The translations under genes were made by a program, and so were the position numbers. Shown here one piece after another: positions 34,801-46,800 of a DNA stretch of 64,000 nt. The notes beneath the pieces are model-generated. The model saw only the letters and a list, made by a program, of their open reading frames with translations. It had not been told where the DNA came from and ran no database searches. The stretch is from Hyalangium ruber (GTDB lineage Bacteria; Myxococcota; Myxococcia; Myxococcales; Myxococcaceae), in NCBI RefSeq assembly GCF_034259325.1, contig NZ_JAXIVS010000026.1, forward strand, positions 24,712 through 88,711, given 5' to 3'. Each line of letters starts with the position of its first letter. The stretch's first letter is position 1.

Positions 34801-37800
34801 ACCTCGGTGTACCCGAGTCGGGTGGCACGCGGTTCCACCGTGAGCAGGTGGCGACGCTGGCGCCTGGAGCCACGCTGCAGCTGAGCGGGACACTCACCCT
34901 GCCCCAGGAGGCTCCGGAGACGGTCTACGTCATCCTGGATGGAGAGCAGTCGGTCTCCGAGTTCGATGAGGAGGACAACCGGACCTTCCTCTCCATCTCG
35001 CCCGCGGCCATCGCGGATCTGGTGGTGTCGGCGGCGGACATCCGGCCGAGTCCCATCTTCCCGCGAGAGAACACCTCCGTGCCGGTAACGGTGTCAGTGA
35101 TGAACGCGGGCGGCCAGCGCGCGGAGGGCGTCTCCGTGGAGTTGCTGCGAGTGGGAACCAACGGGAGCGAGGAGCTCATCGGCCAGACGGTCATCGCCGC
35201 CATCGAGCCAGGGCAGCGAGGCGAGCCCATCCTCTCCTGGAGCACCACGGGCCTGCGGGGTGCGCAGCGACTGGTCGCGCGGGTGAACGGCCAGGGAACC
35301 GTGCCCGAGCAGCGCGCGGACAACAACCGGGCCGAGCGACAGATCTCGGTCCAGGACGCGGCGCTCGCCCTCTCGGAGCTCTATTTCTCCCCCAACGGGG
35401 ACGGCGTCCGGGACGTGACCGACATCTCCTACCGCCTCGCGACGGAGGCAGCCGTGGAGGCGCGCATCGAGGATGCCCAGGGGCGTACGGTCCAGCTGCT
35501 GACGGCGCCTTCGGCGATCGCATCGAGCCTTTCGTGGGATGGCCGCTCCACAGCGGGGCGCATCGTCCCAGATGGCACCTATCGCATCCATGTACGGACT
35601 CTGGCGCCTTCTCCCGAGCTGCTGCTGGGCACCTTGGAAGCTGTGGTGGATACCAACCGGACGCCGCTGGACACCTCCGAGCCCTCTGCGCTCGAGGTGG
35701 AGAGCCTGGAAGGCACCGCGAGCGCGGACATGCTCTTTGGCCCGGCGGGCGCCATGCCGGACGAGAGTGGCGTGGTGTTTCGGGGGCGCGAGCCCGGCAA
35801 GAGCGGGTGCGGGCTGTACCACCAGTCCCTCGGCGGGGCACCGGCCAGGCGCCTCACGCCCGATGCGTGGCCGTGTGACGCCTACTCCCCTGGCTCGGGT
35901 GGCATGGCCGTCAGTCCGAACGCGCGCTGGATCGCCTTCCATGGCCGGACGACCTGCGCATCGACTGAGAGCACCTGCGGCACCCTGGAGCTCTTGTCGA
36001 CCCCAGAGCGCCAGCTCCGCAGGCTCGTGCTCGATGAGGAGTCTCCGCGGAGGGCCATCCTCTTCGCGGTTGCTCCTGTCTTCAGCGCGGAGGCTTCGCG
36101 GGTGTTCTTCGCGACCCTCGATGAATCCCTGGACGTCACCGAGTTTCGCATCGAGGAGATCCGCGTTGATGGGACCCAGCGGCGCATCCTGGCACGAAGC
36201 AGCCATGAACCCGTCGAGCTGAGCCTGTCTCCTGATGGAAGCCAGCTCGCGCTCCTCGATTCGACGGGAGCCGTCTCCCTCCTGGCCCTCTCGGACGAGA
36301 GCCGACGCGCGGTCCTCACGGCCGGTACCATCGCCAAGGGCATCACCCCGAGCGGAACCCCCACTGGAGCCGGAACCAGCGAGGATCTTCGCCACGGCTG
36401 GACGACTTCCGGAGAGGCGCTCATCTATCCGACCCTGGGCTGGCTGCAGTATGCGCCACCGGGCTCGGACTCTATCTACGTCACCGTCGATCCCCGGCTG
36501 GAGCACAAGGACCTGGTGACGGGAGAGGTTCGCAGACTCTTCACGGGGCCTCCGGGCTCATGGGACTTCGAGGAGAATCAAGCCGCCCTCGCGGTCCATC
36601 CCGTCAGCGGCGGCACGGTGTTCCGTTACAAGCCCCTGCTGAGCATGAATCCTCAGCTCTGGACGGTCTCGCCGATGGGCACGGCACGCATGCTTCACCC
36701 CTACGACGTGCGCGGAATGCGCTGGTCGCCCGGAGGCAGCTTCCTGTTCGGCTTCAGGGATGCGGAATCGAGCGGTGGGCTTTCGCTGAGCGCGGTCACC
36801 ACCCGGGACAACCTCTCCGTGCGGCTGACGGCGACCCGAACACCCGGAGCACCGAGCATCACCTTCCAGGGAACGGCGACGGACCGGAACTTCGAGGAGT
36901 GGCAGATCAGCGTGCGCGCCTACGCCTCCTCGGAGCCCTTCGTCGTCATTGCCCGCTCCACCACGCCCGTGGCGGCGGGGCAGTTGGCGGAGTGGATTCC
37001 GCCGCAGCCTGGCATGTACGAGGCGCAGCTTCTGGCCAGGGACCGCGCGGGCAATGTCCGCACGAGGACGACGGTCTTCGGCTACAGCCTGAGCCCTGCC
37101 GTGGCCAACGTGTCGCGGACGCCGGAGCTCTTCTCTCCCAATGGCGATGGTGTCCTCGACAAGGTCGAGATCCACTACACGGCCACGCGGGCCACCCTCG
37201 TGGACTTCCAGATCCTCGATGCTCGCAACCAGGTAGTCCGGCAGCACGCGCTGCAGCACGAGCAGCCGGGAAACTTCCACGTGAGCTGGGATGGACGCGA
37301 CGCCAGTGGGGTGAGTGTCCCGGACGGTGAGTACACCGTGAGCCTCGATGGGACGCGCCTCTCGGTGGAGATCGACAATACGCCTCCCATGGCGATGCTG
37401 GCCCTCGACACGAGCGGCGTCGCGAACCTGCCCGCGCCCTATCGATACAGCGATGTCATGCCCGTGGACCTCGACCCTCGTGCGTCCACGGATGAGGGCG
37501 CGCGGACGAACACACCGGTGCGCATCGTGGTGGCGGGCACCTCCCTGAAGGTTCAGGACGCGCACCTGCAGGAGTGGGCACTCGAAGTCTCTTCCCCCGA
37601 GGATCCTTCCCTGGGACGGACCCTCCTCACGGGGATGCAGGCCGTCGACGAGACGCGCAACCTCGCAGTGGAATCCCTGCGCGGCACCTTCCGCCTCAGG
37701 GTCAAGGATCGGGCCGGAAACAAGGCCCTTACGACGCCCGTTCACCTCGATGACCGGCTGTTCATCACGCTCGTAGGTGCTCCGGAACAGATCCACCTGA

Positions 37801-40800
37801 GCTGGCTGCTGCCTGGCCAGGTGATGCCTCGCGTGCGACCGTTCACCCTCGCCCGGATGAATGTGGCGGGAATCACCGTCCTGCCAAGGCTGCCCGGTGG
37901 GCGCTATGCCTTGGGCCTCAACACCACCCGTGGCGCGCACCTGGTGTCCTTCTCGGTCGCCTACCGCACGGGAACGGCGCCGTGGATCATCATCGATACC
38001 CAGAACGTGACAGCGCTGGGCGAGGCGATGGTCGTATGGGATGCGCGTTCCGCGGGGACTCCCTCCGAGTTCGAGCTTCGGGCCGTCGATTCGGAGGGCA
38101 GGCTCTTCAGCACCCCATTCACCTTCTCGGGCCCCGAAGACACGCAGCGCACGCGCTTTGCGTGCGTGAAGACGCGGCACGGCGAGGCCACCGTGCTCTC
38201 CGCCTTCGTGGGAGACGCCCTCACGCGGGGAGCGGACCTCGCACCTGGCGCGAGCTGGCGCTTCACCTCGGTGGAGACGGGTCGGGTGACGAACTTCACC
38301 GCTGCGCCGGGCCGGCTCGTTCCCACGTCCGCGGGCCTTCAGGTGCTCCAGGATCTCCCCACGGCGAGCCTGAGTGGCTGCCGGTACGAGGTGGACTTTC
38401 TCGGCACTCACCAGAACGGACAGCCGCTCACGGATCGCGGCACGGTCGATCTCTGCAAGCTCCAACTCACCGCGAGCGACGACGGCATCGTCCTCACGGA
38501 GTCCTTCCGCCAGGCGCTTCGCTCGGTGGAGGTGTTCGTCGATGACACCGCACCAGGGGTGGTGGCGCGCTTCGGCCCCTTCGAGGGCACCTCGCCGCTG
38601 CACCCGATCGATCGCTCTCGATTCCCGACCGGTTCACGGCACACGCTCCGGGCGAAGACCACGCTCGCGGATGGGACACAGGTTCTCACTCAGGCAAACC
38701 TGGTGCCCGAGGACCCCAACCTGCTGGACCGGGGCTGCAACGACCAGGGCGAGCTCCAGCTCGCGCAGAGCACCCTGAGCCTCTCGATCCCCCAACGAGA
38801 CGCGGATGCCAGCCTGTGCGGCATCCACACGCCAACGTACACGGCGAAGCTCACCGGCGGCGCGGGGAGCGGCCAGCACCTCCAGAGCCTCGGCGTGGAG
38901 ATTGTGTCCGCCCAGGGCGAGGTCGTCTCGCGGCCCGCGGTGTCCGGCGTTCCCATGGGAGCCTCGGTGGTGAACACGTCATTCGCCATCGACGCCCAGA
39001 CGTTGCCAGAGGGCTCCTATCGGGTCCGTGCCTCGGCCACCTGGTCCGACGGCTCGCTCACCCATACGGAGGCGCAGCCCCTCTTCATTGATCGGACTCC
39101 GGCCTACACCGTCGTGACACGCCCTGCGGCCACGGGACGCGTCTGTCCCGAGAGTCGCCGAGGGACAGATGGTGCGATCAAGAAGTATCTGGTCGTGGAG
39201 GGAGCCGTCGCGGATCGCCATCTGGAGTCGTACGAACTGCTCCTGCGTGAGGCTGGAGGAGAGCCCCAGCAGATCGCCAAGGCGAGCTTCAGTCCCGCCC
39301 AGCCAAGCTCCCGCCAGGGCGTGCTGGGAACGGTCGATGTGACCCACCGAGGCAGCAGCTTCGAGCTGCTGCTGGCAGCGCGTGACGTGAGCGGCTCATC
39401 CTGGTGTGCCGAGCCCCTCGCCGTGGAGGTGGCCACGCCCCCGACTTTCGGAACGCCCACCCTCTCCCCAGGGCTCTTCTCCCCGGATGCGGATGGTCGC
39501 TTCGACACGACAATGCTTCAGTTCACGCTCGATCAAGCTGCGTCCGTGACGGTCACTGCCCAGACCGCTGGAGGCCCGCTTCACACCATCCTCCAAAGCG
39601 CCCTACCTCAGGGGAGTGCATCGCTGGTCTGGAACGGACGCCAGGAAGGAGGCTCGCTGCTGGCCGATGGCACCTATTCGCTTCGGATCCGGGCGACGGG
39701 CGCCTGCGACATGACAGGTGAGGCCTCGGCCCTGGTCCGGCTGGACACACAGGAGCCGACCGCACGCATCGACTTCCCCGCCGAGGGGCAGGGCGTGGGC
39801 GCATCCTTCTCCGTGCTCGGTGAGGCGGCTGACGTGAACATGGCGCGCTACGAGCTGTCCATCGGCTCGGGGACAACGCCTACGCAGTACACCCCCATCG
39901 CTTCACGCATCGTCTCGGCCTCGGGTGTTCTTGGAGCCGTCTCCCTGGAGAGTCTGCCCCCGGGTGAGTACACGCTGCGGCTGGTGGTGGAGGACCTTGC
40001 CGGACACACGAAGGAGCTGCTGCGTCGGTTCCAGTACCAGCCAGCCTCCCTCTTGCGTGCGGCCAGCGTGCTTCCGAGCCTGATCTCCCCCGATGGAGAT
40101 GGGGTACTGGAGACGGCAACACTCCACATCGCGCTGGCAGCGCCCGCGACCGTGAGTGCCGCGATCCTCGATGGCGCTGGCAATCCGGTGCGGGTGCTGG
40201 TGGAGCCCACCGCGCTGCCGGCCACGTCGCAGGGCCAGCTCCCCCTCAACCCGGCGGCGTTGGTCGGGCTCCCGACGGGGGTCTACGCGCTGCGCGTCTC
40301 GGCGAGCGCGGGCGCGGCGACGGATACCGCTCCTGCCGCGCTGGAGATCGATGTGGATGCTCCGCATCTCCTGCTGACCTCGCCATTGACGGGGAGTGTG
40401 CAGAGGGCCCGGCTCTCCATCGACGGTGCCATTCAAGACCCCTCCCTCGAGAGCTGGAGCCTGACGCATGTCGCTCCTGGAGAGAACGGCCCGGGCCAGG
40501 TGATCGCCAGCGGAAACTCAGCCGCCTCGGGAGTCCTGGCCGTGCGCGGTGAACTCCTCGAAGGGACACACCACCTCCTGCTCGAGGCCCATGACCGAGC
40601 GGGACACACCTCCGAGCAATCCGTGTCCTTCACCGTGGACACGACTCCTCCCCAAGCCGGGTTCCTCTCGCCGCTGGCCGGAGCGCTCCTGTCGGGTCGC
40701 GAGGGGCCTCTCGACATTCGCGGTCACGCCGAGGATGCCCGCCTGCGCCTGGTGCGCCTGGAGGCCACCACCGCCTCCGGGACGCAGACGCTCTTCTCGG

Positions 40801-43800
40801 GCCCGAGCATTCCTCCCGGAGGGCTGCTCCACTCGTGGGCCGTGGGCTACGACGAAGAGGGTCCGGTCGAGCTGCGCCTCGTGGCGAAGGACACCGCGGG
40901 CAACGAGACCGAGAGCCGAATCTCCATCACGCTCGACAGCACCCCGCCGGTCGCCTCCCTGGTTGAGCCTCGCGGAGGTACTCAGGGGCAAGGGCTCGTG
41001 TTCCGTGGCACGGCCATGGACGAGCACCTGTCCTCCTGGGAGCTGGAGCTCGGCCGAGGCACCCCAGGTGAAGTGAGCACATTCCAGCGGCTCACCCGCT
41101 CTACCCAGCCGCTCTCCTCGGGCGTGCTGGCAACGCTGGCCTCCGTGGGAGAGGGGTCCTACGTGGCGCGCCTCCACGTCCGCGACGCAGCCGGTAACGA
41201 GTCCACGGACGAGGCGGCGTTCACCGTCGACTCCATCGCTCCCGTGCCGGTGCCCACGCTGTCGGCAACGGTGGAGCGGCCCAACACGGTGACGCTCACC
41301 TGGGAGCCAAGTCCCTCCAGCGACGTCACGACGTACGAGTTGCTTCGGGCGATCGGCAGTGGCCCGGCCACGCTCATCGCGACGCTCGCCTCGGACACCC
41401 GGCTCTACCTGGACAGCGGGCTGTTGGATGGGCGCTACCGCTACTCGGTGCGGGCCCGTGACGCTGCTCAGAACGCCAGCCCTCTGTCTCCGGAAGCCTT
41501 GGTGGAGATCGACGCCACGCCTCCGATGGCGCTGTGGCTCTCCCCTACTCCCGGGGAGGCCGTGCGCGGAACGGTCGAACTCCAGGGCACGGCCTACAGC
41601 CTGGAGGACTTCCGCGAATACCGTGTTTCGATTGGCGCGGGCAACACGCCCGCGAGTTTCACCCTGCTCCACCGCTCGCTGCTGCCGGTGAGCACTGGGC
41701 GGCTAGGTGAGCTGGAGGTGATGCCACTGCCTCAGGGCTCCATCCAGACCTTGCGACTGGAGGCCGAGGACCTGATTGGCAACGTGAGCGAGGCCCGCGT
41801 CACCTTCACGGTCGACAACCTTCCGCCCACGGCGCCCGTGCTCCAGAGCGCGACGGTCGCGGGCTCGACCGTGCTCCTGGGGTGGCAGGGCAGCCCCGAG
41901 GAGGACGTGCTCGGCTATGTGCCCTTCCGAGATGGCATGCCCCTGGGGATTCCGGATGGCGCGAGCCCGCGGGACCTGCGTCCCTATGCGCTCTCCTCCA
42001 TGAGCCGCAGCTACACGGACACCTCCGTCCCGGACGGGCGGCACGCCTACCACCTCGTGGCCATCGACCGTGCCGGCAACCTCAGCACGGCCTCGAACAG
42101 TCGACAGGTGACGCTCGAGACGCACCCACCCGTAGTGCGCCTCATCGAGCCTGCATCGCTCGAGCGGGTGCGCCATGACACGTGGCTGCTCGCCCAGGGG
42201 AGCGACCAGGACATCGCCTCGGTGCGATTCGAGGCCCGTGGTGTGCCGAGTGGAGCCTTCTCCCTGGTGGGCACTCCCGACACGCAGGCTCCGTATACGG
42301 CCCTCCTGCCGCTCTCGCAGTTCACCAGCCGAATCGTCGAGCTGCGCGCCGTTGCCAAGGACAGCGCGAACAAGGTCGACCCGGCTCCCAGCTCGATTCA
42401 TGTGTTGAAGGAAGCGATGCCCTCGCAGCCGTCGATCACCGCGCTGGTCGATGGTGACCAGGTCGCGCTGTCCTGGACGGATGGAAACCCGACGGGCCTG
42501 CTCGCCGGCTTCGAGTTGTCCGAAGCGGGGGTGCCCGTAACGATTGCACCGGAGCGCTGGCCCGGTACGGCCTCCGCCACCTCGACGGCATCCGGTTCCC
42601 CGGCCGATGCGTATGACTCCGACCCCTTCGGGACCTCCTGGGAGCCTCAGTCCGTCTTCCCGCAGGCATGGACTCTGGAGTTGGACGAGCCCGTGCTGCT
42701 CCGTGGGCTCTCGCTGACTCAGGCAGCGAACGCTCAACTGAGGCTGGAAGCCCGACTCGATGGCATGTGGGTGACCCTCACTTCGCCAGTGTCCGCGACT
42801 GCCTTCCAGCCCCTGACCCACGCGCTGGAGCGTCCCATGGAGGTGGATGGCGTTCGAGTGACGTTCCTCTCTGTCATCAGCGGCGACCCGGCCTTGTACG
42901 ACGTTCAGTTGGACGCGCTGCCGCTCGAGCACGGCACCACCACGCTACTCGCCTCTGTTCCCGAGGGGCGTCATACCTACAGCTTGCGTGCGATGGGCTT
43001 CGGAGGAACTCCTTCCGAAGCGTCCACGGTCTCGGTCCGGGTCTATGCCCCATGGCTGGAGGCCTCGGCGGACGCCACGCCCGAGAGCAGCATGATGCTC
43101 CAGGGCCGCGAGGTGCCCCCGTCCGCGCAGGTCCAACTCCTCGGTGAGAATGGCGTGGTCGCCACGACCACGGCGGACGCTCGGGGTCACTTCCTCTTCA
43201 ACGCGCCGCTGGTGCTTGGAACCAATAGCTTCCAGGTTCTCGCCACGGACGGTGCAGGCAACCGCAGCCTCCCTTCCGAAACCGTGACGGTGGTGAGCGA
43301 TCCGGCTCCGAGCGCCGCCCTGACGCTGGCACTCGATGCCGTCACCGGCTCGGATGTTTCGCTCTCCTTCACCGTAGCGGGAGAGTCGGCGGACGTCGTG
43401 GGCTATGTGCTCGTCCGGGAGAGTGCGACGGGCACGGTCGAGCTGCCGTCCGCACCAGCTGACGTTCGTGGCTTCGTCGATCGGGGGGTTCGCAATGGCG
43501 CGCACACGTACCGCGTCCATGCGTTCAACCCGAGCGGCTTCCGCGGTCCCGCCTCGAACGCCGTCTCGGTAACGGTGGACGTGGCGCCGCCGGCGGCCCC
43601 AGTGGAGGTGGCGGTCGAGCCGCTTCCCTCGGGAGGTGCCCTCGCGGTGAGCTGGGCTCCGGGAGATGCGCGCACCGTGGCCTATCGCGTGGAGCGTGCC
43701 ATTGGCGCCGATGGCGCGTTCGAGGTCCTCGCTGGCTCCGAGCGCGTCATCACCTCACAGCTCGTGGACCTGTTCCTGAGCGACGACACCCTGTATCGCT

Positions 43801-46800
43801 ACCGCATCATCGCATTCGATGCGCTCGGCAACCCAAGCAGTCCGTCGGCCATCGCCACGGGAGTGCCGGTGGACTCGACACCTCCGGCTGCGCCGCGCCT
43901 GACTCGTCCCACCGTGGCGGGCAAGCCCATCACCGTGGCAAGCCCGACGACGACTCTCGCGGGTCTCACGGAGCCTGGCACCCGCGTCACCCTGTTCCGC
44001 AACGACGAGTACTACGCGCAAGCTTCCGCGGGAGCCCTCCGCGTCGAAGGCTCCCTGTTGGAGCTGAGCCTCACGCCCGTGGGCTCTGGTTGGCCCTCGG
44101 AGGATGGCCGACGCGTGGCCTATCTCGTGGAATCCAGCCTCCCCGGCACGGAAGCGCTGGCAGTCGAGACCCGCTCGGGTGAGCTGCTCGGAACCTTCCG
44201 TGACGCATCGCTCCAATTCATCCGCGAGGTGACCTTCTCGCCGGATGGGCAGCGGCTGGTCCTCCAAACGTGGTCGGGGGTGACTTTTCTCGCGAGCCTG
44301 GACACGGGCGAGGTGCGCCAGTTGGCTCCTCTCGACCATGGCGCGGACGTCTCCGCCAGCTGGGCCCCGAACTCACATGAAGTGGCCTATGCGTCCAACC
44401 CGTCCGGGACACCCGCGATCGTCGTGGTGGATATCACCACGGGGAGCGAGCGGTGGCTGACGGGAGCGTCCGACGAACCTCTCATGGCTCCCCGCCATGC
44501 ACCGGATGGCCAGTCGCTCTTTGCCCTCACGAGCAGTGGTTCGAGCATGCGGCTCCTGCGAATGGCTCCCATGTCCGAGGACTCCACGACCTTGTTCGAG
44601 GCGGCCTCCATCAACCCGCGCTACGCGATCTCCCCGGACTCGGAGCGCATCGCGCTCGTCGCCACCCGAGAGGGGCAGACGGATGTGTACCTCGTCTCGA
44701 CTTCGACTGGGGCTTCGGTGCGGCTAACCCACGGGCCGGAGTCCGAGTTCATGCCAGCCTTCTCCCGGGATGGGCGACGGCTTGCATTCCGGCGTGGCGG
44801 TGACCTCGTCATTCACGAGGATGGCCGGGAGCAGCGCTTCGAGGGCCTCTCGGACCTCCAGTGGTCCTGGGACCACGAGGGCGCACTGCTGGCGTCCTCG
44901 ACGGTCGGTCTCACACGCCTGGATTGGGGGGCCCGCTTCGAGTTCACAGGCGTGCGCCTGGAGCCGGGTGACACCCTGTTCTCCGCGACCGCCACGGACC
45001 CCGCGCAGCGTACGAGCTCCGCGGCGACTCCCATCCAGATCACCCTGGATGCGACCACCCTGCCGGATCTCGTCGCCGAAGTGCTGCTGCGTCCTGAAGT
45101 TCCCCGGGCGGGACAGCCGTTCGACGCTTTCGTGACCGTGCGAAACCAGGGAGGTGGCTCGGCACCCGCGACCACGCTCTCGGTGGCGGTCCTCTTGCCA
45201 GATGGGCGCTCCATGCCCCCGCAGCTGATCTCCCTGCCGACCCTTCCGGCGGGAGGAATGACCACGGCGGTCGTTGCCCTGTCACATCCGGAGCTCTCCG
45301 GCCCTCTGGTCCTGGAGGCGATCGTCGATCCTCAGCAGCAAGTGGACGACGCGGTGCGCGACAACAACCGGGTCCACCATCCGTTCTCCCTCGCGCTCGA
45401 TGACAAGCCTGTGGTGTCGGTGTCCGTCTCTCCCGCCTCCGTCGAGGTGAATGGAGAGAGTCTGGCGACCCTCACCGTGGCCAACCCGGGTGCCGCGCGC
45501 ACCGTGGACGTGGAGGTCTGGCTGGTCACCTCGAGCGGCGAGCCTGTCTTCCAGGTGGGGGCGGTCGAGCACCTCGCACCGCTGGGAGAGGGCCGGAGCA
45601 TCACCTTCACGCGCCATGTGAATGTGGCCCGGACGCTGGCCGGCTCGTACCTGGTGAAGGCGAAGGCACGGGAGGGCTCCGCGCTACTCTCCGAGGCGGA
45701 GACGCCGTTGAGCATCAACGCGGATCGCGCCACGCACCTGCGGCTCACCAGCTCTCGCGCACGCTATGTCACCGGGGAGTCCCTGGTGCTGGCCACGACG
45801 GTGCGCAATGACTCCGCCAACAGCTTCCTGGACGGCGCGAGCTACACCCTCTCGGTCACGGGACCGACGGGAGCCCCCGTACTGGAGAGCGTCACGGCGC
45901 TGCCGCTCCTCGCTCAGGGCGCGAGCCACTCGGTGCGCACGGAGTGGTCCTCGCTGGGGCTGGAGCCTGGCCAATATGAGGCACGCGGTGTCATCACGCT
46001 CGGCTCGCGGCAGCTCGCGACCGCCACGGTGCGCTTCTCCATCTCGGGCCGTCCGCTGCTCTCGGGGACGCTCCTGGTCCTCGGAGACGGTGCTCCTCCG
46101 GTCATCCGTGCCGGACAGGCGTTGACGGTCGACTTCGCGGCGGTCAATCAGGGAAGCACCGTGGAGCCGAGCCTCGCGCTCCGGGTGGCCATCATCGACC
46201 CGGATACAGGGCTGGCCGTACGGTCCCATGTCCTCCCCGCCCAGCCGTTGGAGGTGGGAGAGTCCCTCTCCGGTCAGCATGACTTCTCCACACTGGGTCT
46301 GCCGCTGAAGAGCTATGCGGTCTACCTGCTGGCGGAGCGCCCGGATGGAACGGTCCAGGCACTCTCCACGGCGCAGTTCCGGCTCATCGATGGGCAGGCG
46401 CCTGTCCTCCAACCGCTCAACCTCACCGATGGCATGTACGTTTCGGGTTCGGTGCTCCCGCTCCTCCGGGCTCTGGATGCGGAGTCGGGGGTGGCATTCA
46501 TCAAAGCCAGGATCGACGCTGCTTCCTCGGGTGTGGGGATGGTGCTGACGAGCGGAACCGTGTTCGACGGTACCTGGTCCATTCCCCTCGGCTTCTCGGG
46601 ACAGGGCCCTCATACGATCGTCTTCAGCACCGAGGATCGAGCGGGCAACGCCGGACAGGTCAGCCTTACCGTCATCAACGACACGCGACCGCCAGCAATC
46701 TCCATCTCTGGCGTGAAGGAGGGCGCCCGGTTCAGGAGTCCGGCCGTTCCAGTCATCGAGGTGGCGGACGCCTCCCCGACCACGGTCAGCATCCTCCTCG